Of a DNA stretch of 64,000 bases, positions 25,615-33,944 are shown in pieces. Location: the NCBI GenBank assembly GCA_965243105.1, contig CBDEUC010000002.1, positions 310,001 through 374,000 on the forward strand. The letters are read 5' to 3'. The position numbers were made by a program, and so were the translations under genes. This stretch comes from WLWS01 sp965243105. GTDB lineage: Bacteria; Pseudomonadota; Gammaproteobacteria; Eutrophobiales; Eutrophobiaceae. Under the pieces are notes generated by a model. The model did no database searches and was not told the DNA's origin. It saw only the letters and a list, made by a program, of their open reading frames with translations. Numbering within the stretch: position 1 is the first letter of the stretch; the number at the start of each line of letters is the position of its first letter.

Positions 25615-27366
25615 ATGCAAATGCAGGGTGAAAATAAAAATAACCAGGCTGACGACATCAGGTTCCTGCTGGGCGAAGTCCTTCAATGGGAATATCTTTT
25701 TGCTTTGCCGGCTTATTCCCACGTGGACTCGGACCTGGCCAGCATGGTGATCGAGGAAGCCTCGAAACTGGCAGGGGAGGTCATCAGCCCGGTCAATGCA
25801 GTTGCAGATTCCGAGGCCAGTCGGCTTGAGGATGGCAAAGTACTGGTGCCACCCGTTTTTCATGATGCATACAGGGCTCTGGTTGAGGGTGGCTGGATCG
25901 GGCTGGATATGCCACTGGAATACGGCGGGCAGGGCTTGCCACTCACTGTGCAACTGGCCTTTGCGGAATTATTAAATGGGGCCTGCATGTCTCTCGGCAT
26001 GCTGCCGGTAATGCAACGATCCGCTTCGGCACTTCTCCTGGAGCACGCAGAAAAAGCAGTTAGGGACAGGGTGGTTCCCAGGCTGGTTAGCGGTGAGTGG
26101 GCTGCAACGATTTGTATTACAGAGCCCCAGGCCGGGTCCGATGTTGGCCGGATAAAGACTACCGCAAAGCAGCTTGATGATGACAGGTACCAGCTTAGTG
26201 GCAACAAGGTATTTATCAGCTATGGCGACCATGATTTAACTGAGCAAATAATTCACCTTGTGCTGGCGAGGACGCCCGGTTCTCCAGCAGGCAGCAGGGG
26301 TATCAGCCTGTTTATCGTTCCCAAGCTTAATTTTGATGATGGGTCACGAAATGCTGTGTCTGTCCTGCGGGTTGAAAACAAGATGGGGCTTCGAGCCTCT
26401 CCTACCTGTGAGCTGGCTTTTGACAAGGCGACCGCTCACCGCGTCGGTGATCCAGGGCAGGGGCTGCTTTGCATGTTCACTATGGTGAACTTGATGAGAC
26501 TTGAAGTCTCAATACAGGGTCCGGCAATTGCGTCGAAGTCATACATGGCTGCGAAGGCGTATTCAGCAATGAGAAAGCAGGGTGGTCCGGCAAATGCCAA
26601 GCCGGTATCCCTGGATAGTCATGCTGATGTGCAAAGAATGCTACTCAGTATGCAGGCAAGGACAGAAGGAATCAGGGCCCTTGTTTATGAAACTGCATTC
26701 AGTCTTGACCGTGCCAGGGCTGAAACAGGGGCAGAGAACGCAGAGGAGGCGAGAAAACTTGCGGAGTTTCTTCTTCCTGTTTGTAAATCGTTGGGATCAG
26801 AAACCGGGTTCGACGTTGCTAGTATGGCTATCCAGGTTTTTGGAGGCTATGGCTATATAAAGGAGACGGGAGTAGAGCAGAATCTTCGTGACGCCAGGGT
26901 CGCGATGATTTACGAGGGTACAAATGGTATCCAGGCAATCGACCTTGTCCTGAGAAAACTCATCAGGGACCAGGGAGAGAGATACAAGGTTTTTACAGCA
27001 AGGGTGAAAAAGGACATTGCCAGGTGCCAGCCCCACGAACATCTGCATGACGTGGTGCGGGCGCTTGAAAAGACGCTTGTACACCTGGAATCAGCCACGG
27101 CTTTGCAGCTTTCCCGTGGAAAGACAGGTATGCGGGATATCGAGGCAAGCGCTACGGACTATCTCTCGCTGGCAGGGCTGGTGGGATGTGGATGGATGTG
27201 GTTGAGGATACTGGCAGAAGTTATACCGGGTTCAAGGCCGGCCCGCGAAAAGTATGCCGCAGGGCGTTTTTTTTCAAGGTATCATATGCCTGAATCCAGT
27301 GTTTTGCTGGAGAGGATAAAACAGGGGAGCGAATTGCTGAGCAACACGCCATCTGGTGCCACTTGA
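25615..27366 (+). CDS. Acyl-CoA dehydrogenase, long form (DmdC/FadE-like)
   Basis: 583 residues, the length of the bacterial group that includes 3-methylmercaptopropionyl-CoA dehydrogenase DmdC. Seen: YGGQGLP (103-109), ICITEPQAGSDVG (166-178) FAD/substrate loop, VASMAIQVFGGYGY (401-414) and the catalytic base Glu434 in MIYEGTNGIQAIDL, then an extra C-terminal helical domain. Catalyses alpha,beta-desaturation of an acyl-CoA with transfer to ETF. First gene of a four-gene operon; overlaps the thiolase-like gene by 4 bases. A second in-frame ATG two codons on is equally possible as start. Confidence 0.9.
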   Translation: MQMQGENKNNQADDIRFLLGEVLQWEYLFALPAYSHVDSDLASMVIEEASKLAGEVISPVNAVADSEASRLEDGKVLVPPVFHDAYRALVEGGWIGLDMPLEYGGQGLPLTVQLAFAELLNGACMSLGMLPVMQRSASALLLEHAEKAVRDRVVPRLVSGEWAATICITEPQAGSDVGRIKTTAKQLDDDRYQLSGNKVFISYGDHDLTEQIIHLVLARTPGSPAGSRGISLFIVPKLNFDDGSRNAVSVLRVENKMGLRASPTCELAFDKATAHRVGDPGQGLLCMFTMVNLMRLEVSIQGPAIASKSYMAAKAYSAMRKQGGPANAKPVSLDSHADVQRMLLSMQARTEGIRALVYETAFSLDRARAETGAENAEEARKLAEFLLPVCKSLGSETGFDVASMAIQVFGGYGYIKETGVEQNLRDARVAMIYEGTNGIQAIDLVLRKLIRDQGERYKVFTARVKKDIARCQPHEHLHDVVRALEKTLVHLESATALQLSRGKTGMRDIEASATDYLSLAGLVGCGWMWLRILAEVIPGSRPAREKYAAGRFFSRYHMPESSVLLERIKQGSELLSNTPSGAT

Positions 27367-28571
27367 TGATTGATTCCTATATTCCCTACGGTGGTTACTG
27401 GAGCTCACCCTTTGCCAGGTGGCAGGGTAGCCTGGCCCATCTTCACAGCGTGGAGTTTGCGGCCCACGTGAGCAAGAAATCGCTGCAGCAACGAGACATC
27501 CCCACCGAATCTCTTGATTACGGAGTACTCGGCATGACTATTCCGCAAAAGTCATGCTTCTATGGTTTACCCTGGCTTACTTCGCTGATCGGCGCGGGCC
27601 ACATTGCGGGTCCGACTGTAAGCCAGGCATGTGCGACCAGCGCTCGCGCCATGGCGACTGCTTCCCAGGAAATAGCCTCTGCAGAAGCAAGTTGCTGCCT
27701 GGCCATCACTACCGATCGAATTTCCAATGGACCACATATTTATTACCCGAATCCACAGGGTGTAGGGGGCACGGGTGAGACTGAAGACTGGGTCCTGAGT
27801 AATTTTAAGCAAGACCCTTTTGCGCTTTGTGATATGACTCAAACTGCGGAAAACTGTGCGAAAAAATGGGGTGTTACAACAGAAGAACAGCATGACGTAG
27901 TTTTACGACGCTATGAGCAATATGAACAGGCCAACAACAAATCGTCCGGCGACACATTTCACAGTCGTTTCATGAACTTACCTTTCGAGGTCCCGGACTC
28001 AAGCTATGCAAAAATCAAGCAGCATCTTGATGGGGATGAAGGCGTTACCGTGACATCAGCCGAAGGACTGACCCGCCTGAAGCCGGTGAAAGAAGGGGGC
28101 ACTGTCACTTACGGCGGGCAGACCCACCCTGCCGACGGGTGTGCAGGAATGATTATTGCCACGCAGGAGAAGGCCCGCGAATTGTCATCCAGGCCTGAAA
28201 TAACCACCAGGATTGTCGCTTATGGCCAGGCACGTGTTGAAGTGGCTTACATGCCTTCAGCGCCAGTCCCGGCGGCCGCGAAGGCATTACAACAGGCCGG
28301 CATAAGTATTAATGATGTCGCCGCCATAAAATCGCATAATCCATTTGCAGTAAATGACATAATTTTCGCCAGGGAAATGGGAATTGATGTTATGAAGATG
28401 AACAATTACGGCTGTTCATTAATATGGGGGCATCCTCAGGGCCCGACCGGGATGAGAGCCATAATTGAGCTGATTGAAGAGCTGGCCTTGCTTGGAGGCG
28501 GATACGGTTTGTTCCAGGGCTGCGCCGCCGGAGATAGCGCTATGGCTGTAATTATCGAGGTAAAGGCATGA
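27363..28571 (+). CDS. Thiolase-family acyltransferase, divergent
   Basis: 402 residues of the thiolase fold. Nucleophile Cys90 in VSQACATSARA, His357 in WGHPQGPTGMR and a second Cys387 in QGCAAGDSA are at the classical positions. The usual NEAFA motif is replaced by SHNPFAVND (about 324-332), and the GGG next to Cys387 is changed to AAGD, so the oxyanion surroundings differ from FadA/PhaA. It should cleave or form a 3-ketoacyl-CoA; the changes point to an unusual acyl chain. Overlaps neighbours on both sides by 4 bases (ATGA each), so it is tightly coupled. Confidence 0.85.
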   Translation: MMIDSYIPYGGYWSSPFARWQGSLAHLHSVEFAAHVSKKSLQQRDIPTESLDYGVLGMTIPQKSCFYGLPWLTSLIGAGHIAGPTVSQACATSARAMATASQEIASAEASCCLAITTDRISNGPHIYYPNPQGVGGTGETEDWVLSNFKQDPFALCDMTQTAENCAKKWGVTTEEQHDVVLRRYEQYEQANNKSSGDTFHSRFMNLPFEVPDSSYAKIKQHLDGDEGVTVTSAEGLTRLKPVKEGGTVTYGGQTHPADGCAGMIIATQEKARELSSRPEITTRIVAYGQARVEVAYMPSAPVPAAAKALQQAGISINDVAAIKSHNPFAVNDIIFAREMGIDVMKMNNYGCSLIWGHPQGPTGMRAIIELIEELALLGGGYGLFQGCAAGDSAMAVIIEVKA

Positions 28572-30100
28572 TGGACAATAAACGACCTTTTGAGACCGTG
28601 GCACACATGCTTGTTGACGCGGTAGAAAAATCTCCCGGGCACGAGGCATTTGTCTGCGAGGATGAGCGTATGAGTTACAGGGAGTTCATGGACTGCGTAA
28701 CTGCTTTTACCAACGAGCTATTCGGGCTCGATATGAAAAATGAACGCATCGCACTGGTAATGGGAAATTCCATTGATATTTGCGTAGCCCTGTACGCCGG
28801 GCATCTTGCACATGCACAGGTTGCCCCCTTGAACCCCACTTACACCGAACACGAATTACGTCCGATGCTGGAGGATGCGGCGGTCAAGATGGTCATCTAT
28901 GACAGTCTCAACCGTGAGGCGGTAGAAAAACTTGTTGTGGAGCTTTCTATTCCTCACAGCATTTTTGTTGATGAGGAGGAGGGAAGACGACTGACCGCCA
29001 TGACTGGCAGCGAGAAACAGGATTTACCACTCCCACTTCCGCAAGGTGAGGGGCTTGCAATGCTGCAATTCACAGGGGGTACAACTGGCCGGGCAAAGGG
29101 TGCAAACCTGAGTCACAGGGCAGTTAGCTACAATATTCACCAGGCAGAAAGAATGCAGGAGCCGAATATGCAGGTTGAACGGATGTTGTGCGTGATGCCG
29201 CTGTTCCACTGTTATGCCTGGAGTGTCTGTCTCTATAATATGGTTAACTGCCGTGGAACCACGATCATTGTGCCGCGATATCAGCCGGACATCCTGCTTG
29301 AACTGTTCTCACGGGAGAAAATCACGCTTTTTGCCGGTAGCCCGACCCTGTTTACCGGCTTGATGAGTTTTCCGGGTTTTGAAGAAACAGATTTTTCGAG
29401 CCTGAAGTTTTCAAATTCCGGATCAGCGCCCTTGCCAGTTGAATTACTTGAGAGGTGGGAATCCACGACAGGCGCGCCTGTTTATGAAGGCTACGGACAA
29501 ACAGAAGCCAGTCCTGTCATTTCCTTTAACCCGGTTGATGCTGAAAGGAAAAATGGCTCCGTTGGAGTACCGCTGCCAGATACCACCATAGAAGTTGTGG
29601 CAATTGAAAACGGGAAGGATGTATTGCCCCCGGGTGAGCAGGGAGAAATCCGCCTTAAAGGACCCCAGGTGATGAATGGTTACAGGAACAGGGAAAACGA
29701 GACGAGGGAGGCGCTCAGGAATGGCTGGCTTTACACCGGCGATGTGGGTTACATAGATGACGATGGCTACCTTTTCATCACCGCGCGTAAAAAGGAGATG
29801 CTTATCGTTTCGGGTTTTAACGTTTTTCCACGGGAAATCGAAGAAGTGCTTTTCCTTCATGCTCAAGTCAGGGAGGCTGCGGTGGTCGGGAAACAGGACG
29901 AATACAGGGGAGAATTACCTGTTGCATTTATTGTTCCCGAAAATACCAGCCTTGCAGAAGAAGAGCTGCTTACTCACTGCCAGCAAAAACTAACAAAGTA
30001 CAAGTTGCCCGATGAGTTCAGGTTTGTGGAAGCTCTGCCAAAAACCGCTGTTGGTAAAGTTGACAAGGTCCGTTTAACAGAAATGGCAAATGCCGGGTAA
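28568..30100 (+). CDS. Long/medium-chain acyl-CoA synthetase (FadD/FadK-like)
   Basis: 510 residues of the ANL superfamily. Seen: LQFTGGTTGRAKGANLSH (about 158-175), GYGQTEASPVISFNP (about 307), NGWLYTGDVGYIDDDGY (about 385), RKKEMLIVSGFNVFPREIEE hinge, and LPKTAVGKVDK with the catalytic Lys. Converts a fatty or aryl-alkyl acid to its CoA thioester, feeding the dehydrogenase, hydratase and thiolase encoded beside it. Two putative starts (ATG 28568 and 28571); 28568 gives a 4-base overlap with the thiolase-like gene. Confidence 0.9.
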   Translation: MMDNKRPFETVAHMLVDAVEKSPGHEAFVCEDERMSYREFMDCVTAFTNELFGLDMKNERIALVMGNSIDICVALYAGHLAHAQVAPLNPTYTEHELRPMLEDAAVKMVIYDSLNREAVEKLVVELSIPHSIFVDEEEGRRLTAMTGSEKQDLPLPLPQGEGLAMLQFTGGTTGRAKGANLSHRAVSYNIHQAERMQEPNMQVERMLCVMPLFHCYAWSVCLYNMVNCRGTTIIVPRYQPDILLELFSREKITLFAGSPTLFTGLMSFPGFEETDFSSLKFSNSGSAPLPVELLERWESTTGAPVYEGYGQTEASPVISFNPVDAERKNGSVGVPLPDTTIEVVAIENGKDVLPPGEQGEIRLKGPQVMNGYRNRENETREALRNGWLYTGDVGYIDDDGYLFITARKKEMLIVSGFNVFPREIEEVLFLHAQVREAAVVGKQDEYRGELPVAFIVPENTSLAEEELLTHCQQKLTKYKLPDEFRFVEALPKTAVGKVDKVRLTEMANAG

Positions 30101-30134
30101 GCACTAAAGTAAGCCGGCACCCACCTGGAAATAC

Positions 30135-32162
30135 ATGCCCTTCAGAAAAAAAAGAACCAATCCCATTCTGCTCCAGCCAACGAGAGAATTACCAAAATGG
30201 GTTGGTGTGATAGGCGCCGGCACCATCGGACCAGATATTGCGTATTACCTGAAGAGCGCAATACCGGGGTTAAAGCTTGTCCTTGTGGATATAAACGAAA
30301 AAGCACTGGATAGTGCCATCGAGCGGATTTATCGGCATGCCGAAAAAGGTGTTAAGAAAGGAAAACTGTCGGCCGAGCAAGCCGCCCAGGTGCAGGAAAA
30401 CATTATTCCGTCGGTGGACTACCAGGCGCTGGCATATTGTGACTGGGTCATTGAGGCGGCCACGGAAAAACTTGAGCTGAAACGCAATATTTTTTCCGCA
30501 GTGGAGGAGATAGTCACCGAAAACGCAATAATCACATCTAATTCCAGTTCAATTCCTGCCGAGATGATGTTTTCTCACCTGCTACAGCCCGACCGCGCTA
30601 CAGTCACGCATTTCTTTGCACCTGCTTTTAGAAACCCTGCAGTGGAGGTGATTGACTGGGAGAAACTGGATGGATTCATCCTCCAGTACCTGCGCTGGTT
30701 TTTTTATGTTACGGACAAAGTTCCTATCATTACCAGGGATGTTGTCTGTTTCATGCTGGATCGAATATTTGATAACTGGTGCAACGAAGCCGCACTGCTG
30801 CTGGATATCGCCAGCCCTGAACAAGTAGACTTTGTTGCCCACGAGTTTGCCCATGCCGGGCCATTTTTTGTTTTAAACCTGGCTAATGGAAATCCGATAA
30901 TCATTGAAACGAATACGCTCCAGGCAGAAATTGAAGGCGCGCATTACAAGCCGGCGGAGGTTTTTTCCAATGCGGGGACCTGGGAAACCATTAACCCAGG
31001 TGAGAAAACAGAAGTGACTCCCGAGCTGCACGCAGAGATACGCGATCGCTTGCTTGGAGTTTTATTTTCCCAATCCGTAGATATTCTTGACAGGAGCATT
31101 GGCAAAGCTGAGGACCTTGACCTGGGCGCTCGTCTTGCATTTGCATTCAAGAAAGGTCCTCTACACCTCATGAGAGAAATGGATAAAACGGAAGTGGATC
31201 GAATTCTCGAAAAGTTCAACAAGTACAAGCCCGGTATGCCAACGGCGACACGACCTGTCATGGAATACAGCAATTTTCGCAGGTTCGTGTTACTGGACGA
31301 GCTCGAAGGCGTAAAAATTATAACGCTTAGGCGGCCCGACGCGCTTAACGCACTGCATGACGAGATGAATGATGAAATACTTGGAGTGCTCCAGGAGTTT
31401 GAAGATGACCCTGAAATTACCGGGTTTGTCATTACCGGGTACGGGATGAAATCGTTTTCAGCAGGTGCAGATATTGGTCGATTTACGGACATGCTTGGCG
31501 ACCGTGAGGGTTCTTTGCAATACGCCAAAGACTGTTCACGCCTGCTGCGCTATCTCGATAGTAGCAAAAAACCCGTTGTTGCTGCGATCAATGGCATGGC
31601 TCTTGGAGGGGGACTTGAACTTGCAATGAGATGTCACGGTATCGTTTCAGTCCGTGAAGCCTGGATGCAATTCCCGGAAGTGAACCTCGGCATTGTACCT
31701 GGAATTGGTGGGCTGGTTGTGCCATATCGCAGGTGGCCAGGGGCATCGGGAACCTTTCATGCCATGTTGACCAGGAGCGAGAAACTGGGAGCAGATGCTG
31801 CTGCAGAACTTGGCATGATAAATACACTCGTCGACAAGCATATGAATCTTGTTCCTGCTGCGGTTTGGCTGGCGAGAGACCTGGTTGATGCCGAGCTTGG
31901 AGTCAGGAACGAAGCGGTAACGATAAAGCCGATAATACGGGAAGTTAACCACCCGGTAAGCGCAAATGGAAAAATATTAAGCGCGAGGGTATTGCAGATT
32001 ATGTGTGATGGAATAGTGGCGGCAGCTGCAGAAAATAGTTTTGAAGATGCCCTGCAAAGAGGTTACGAGGCGTTTGCAGAAAGTGCCTGTACCGACGCTG
32101 CACGGGAAGGCATAGATTCTTTTCTGAAAGGGCGTAAACCAGACTTCGAGGCTACTGGTTAG
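30135..32162 (+). CDS. 3-hydroxyacyl-CoA dehydrogenase / enoyl-CoA hydratase fusion, reversed domain order
   Basis: 675 residues. The N-terminal NAD domain has VGVIGAGTIGPDIAYYL (23-39) and the helical 3HCDH C-domain continues to about 375. The C-terminal part is an enoyl-CoA hydratase: ITLRRPDALNAL, SFSAGADIGRF, oxyanion NGMALGGGLELAMRC and catalytic FPEVNLGIVPG. In FadB/FadJ the hydratase comes first; here the order is dehydrogenase then hydratase, as in the crotonyl-CoA hydratase/3-hydroxybutyryl-CoA dehydrogenase proteins described in some archaea and bacteria. It would carry out the two middle beta-oxidation steps. Last gene of the operon, 34 bases after the ligase. Confidence 0.9.
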   Translation: MPFRKKRTNPILLQPTRELPKWVGVIGAGTIGPDIAYYLKSAIPGLKLVLVDINEKALDSAIERIYRHAEKGVKKGKLSAEQAAQVQENIIPSVDYQALAYCDWVIEAATEKLELKRNIFSAVEEIVTENAIITSNSSSIPAEMMFSHLLQPDRATVTHFFAPAFRNPAVEVIDWEKLDGFILQYLRWFFYVTDKVPIITRDVVCFMLDRIFDNWCNEAALLLDIASPEQVDFVAHEFAHAGPFFVLNLANGNPIIIETNTLQAEIEGAHYKPAEVFSNAGTWETINPGEKTEVTPELHAEIRDRLLGVLFSQSVDILDRSIGKAEDLDLGARLAFAFKKGPLHLMREMDKTEVDRILEKFNKYKPGMPTATRPVMEYSNFRRFVLLDELEGVKIITLRRPDALNALHDEMNDEILGVLQEFEDDPEITGFVITGYGMKSFSAGADIGRFTDMLGDREGSLQYAKDCSRLLRYLDSSKKPVVAAINGMALGGGLELAMRCHGIVSVREAWMQFPEVNLGIVPGIGGLVVPYRRWPGASGTFHAMLTRSEKLGADAAAELGMINTLVDKHMNLVPAAVWLARDLVDAELGVRNEAVTIKPIIREVNHPVSANGKILSARVLQIMCDGIVAAAAENSFEDALQRGYEAFAESACTDAAREGIDSFLKGRKPDFEATG

Positions 32163-32174
32163 AAAAGCGACTAC

Positions 32175-32501
32175 CTAATTGATCGTATGCTGCTGGGGGT
32201 AGTAATGAAAATTATTAGCCTGTTGGCGCTGTTCATCGCAGACGACTTCGAGCATAGTACTCGCCTCGTCTATTGCTTCCCTGATAATCACTGAAAGTTC
32301 CCGGTTCACAGATGTAGCGTCAGTAATATTTGTCAGCTTATCCAGCGGCAGGTCGCCGTATCTTTGCTTGTATATTGTCACGTACATGGCAAGCAACTTT
32401 GCGCACTGCCCCAATTCTTCGAGGCTACATCCCTGCACGAGTTCCTGGAAGTCTTCGTGCTGTTTCCTTATCTGTTCCAGTTCCTTCTCTGACACCTTCA
32501 T
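32175..32501 (-). CDS. Hypothetical small helical protein
   Basis: 108 residues from ATG 32501, which has GGGAG at Shine-Dalgarno distance; the frame is open further upstream but without a ribosome-binding site. Almost all helical and acidic, with two Cys (QGCSLEELGQCAKLL) and a His/Gln-rich tail. No signal peptide or membrane helix. Not recognised. Convergent with the fusion gene, 12 bases between. Confidence 0.55.
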   Translation of the reverse strand: MKVSEKELEQIRKQHEDFQELVQGCSLEELGQCAKLLAMYVTIYKQRYGDLPLDKLTNITDATSVNRELSVIIREAIDEASTMLEVVCDEQRQQANNFHYYPQQHTIN

Positions 32502-32843
32502 AACAATGCTCCCGGGGGTATTACAACGATAGTACGCAAGTGCCATGCCAATGGTATTACCCATGTAAAACAAAGAGTTACGGTGTGTATACCTAATACA
32601 GGTTATAAAAATGTCTGTTACAGGAGACAAAACCGTCCTCGAGGGGCATTTCTTTAATCAAATATTGTTAACTCGTGAACAGTGTCTCAATTTCATACAG
32701 ATGGTTTGTGACCTGTTCCGCAATCAGCTTAATACACGTTGTCAGGAAACAGCGACGAGTTATAAATACTATAGAAACGCAGGATAAATAAAACCGATCA
32801 TGGACTGTCTATTTAAATTTTAATTAGCGGGCAAAAAATTATC
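32502..32843. other. 342-base gap with one possible 58-codon gene (32611-32787, +)
   Basis: No annotated-size gene. An ATG at 32611 opens a 58-codon frame to TAA 32785-32787: it begins MSVTGDKTVLEGHF and carries three Cys (LLTREQCLNFIQMVCDLF, NTRCQ). Its composition looks protein-like, but no ribosome-binding site is convincing. The remainder is AT-rich and should hold promoters for both flanking genes. Confidence 0.35.
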
Positions 32844-33944
32844 ATGCAAGAAAATAAATCAAGAACACTGATACAGGAATGTCGCCAGATTATGACAAGA
32901 AGAATGCGATCATCCCTGACAGCCATGCTCAATGAGGTTGACGAGAAGTTGCATACGATCGCTCAAAACAGGATAAGTGAAAACAACGAGGCAGCCTGTT
33001 ATGAGGCAATCAGGGAAATTAGAATGAAACGAGTCGAAATAAAAACACGATTCGAAAGACGTTTCATAAACCTGTTTGATGGCGAACTACAATTCCTGAG
33101 CAATAAAGGTGAGCTTACCGAAGAAAAAAGGCTGGAGTTATCAAACTCCGGTGCCCACGCAATCGTAACGCCATCCATGGAAAAATCGTTAAGCAGTGTC
33201 AAGCAGGAATGTAGCAAGACTTTACTCGAACTTGACAGGAAACTGAGTTGCCTGCTTGACACGCCGGCCAGGCTTAATCCCCTTCAGCCGGAGATTGTTT
33301 ACGAGGCATTCAGGGAAGCGTGCTGGGATATCAAGTCAGGTGAGGATATACGTAAAATTATGTTCGAAGTGTTTGAGAAAAGAGTGAATGAGGATCTCAA
33401 GAATATTTATTCAGATATAAATCGTCTCCTGGAGAAAAGCAACGAGGGAAGGAGTCAACTCGATGAGGATAAAACGGTAGATAGCATGCAAGATAATGAG
33501 AATAGAGAGTCGTTGCTCAGGTACAGGATTACAGAACGCATTGAATCCAGGATAAACGGACACAAGGTGCCGCACTTCGTGCGTACCTTTCTACTGAAAC
33601 ACTGGAGATGTTTTCTCGAAGATGTTTACAGGAAGTATTCAGAAAACAGTATTGCCTGGAATGCGGCACAGCAGACCATGGACGACCTGATCTGGCTGAC
33701 TAATACAGACTGTGGTTATTACGACCGCCAAAACAAGATACAACTTCTTCCAAGCCTGTTGTTCCGCCTGCTGAATGGAATGCAGGTGATTTTAATGCCC
33801 GATGATGAAATCAGCCTGTTCCTGAGTCAGCTGAAGCAATTCCAGTTAAAATCCCTGGATTCTGTGGACAAGGAATTACTTGACTCGATTACTGAGAATG
33901 CAATTGAAAGCGCTGAGCGGGACTTCAGTCGAGTGCGACATTAG
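32844..33944 (+). CDS. DUF1631-related protein, short form
   Basis: 366 residues, highly helical and charged, with coiled-coil-like stretches in the first 200. The C-terminal 130 resemble DUF1631: VPHFVRTFLLKHWRCFLEDVY (about 240-260), AWNAAQQTMDDLIW and LLPSLLFRLLNGMQVI. Full DUF1631 proteins are about twice as long, so this is a truncated or short relative. Function unknown. Its stop overlaps the convergent Aas-fusion stop by 4 bases. Confidence 0.65.
   Translation: MQENKSRTLIQECRQIMTRRMRSSLTAMLNEVDEKLHTIAQNRISENNEAACYEAIREIRMKRVEIKTRFERRFINLFDGELQFLSNKGELTEEKRLELSNSGAHAIVTPSMEKSLSSVKQECSKTLLELDRKLSCLLDTPARLNPLQPEIVYEAFREACWDIKSGEDIRKIMFEVFEKRVNEDLKNIYSDINRLLEKSNEGRSQLDEDKTVDSMQDNENRESLLRYRITERIESRINGHKVPHFVRTFLLKHWRCFLEDVYRKYSENSIAWNAAQQTMDDLIWLTNTDCGYYDRQNKIQLLPSLLFRLLNGMQVILMPDDEISLFLSQLKQFQLKSLDSVDKELLDSITENAIESAERDFSRVRH

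Noticed and set aside
30944..31528. 194-codon Ser-rich frame on the minus strand
   Set aside because: Antisense to the hydroxyacyl-CoA dehydrogenase/hydratase fusion; Ser richness is typical of antisense translation.
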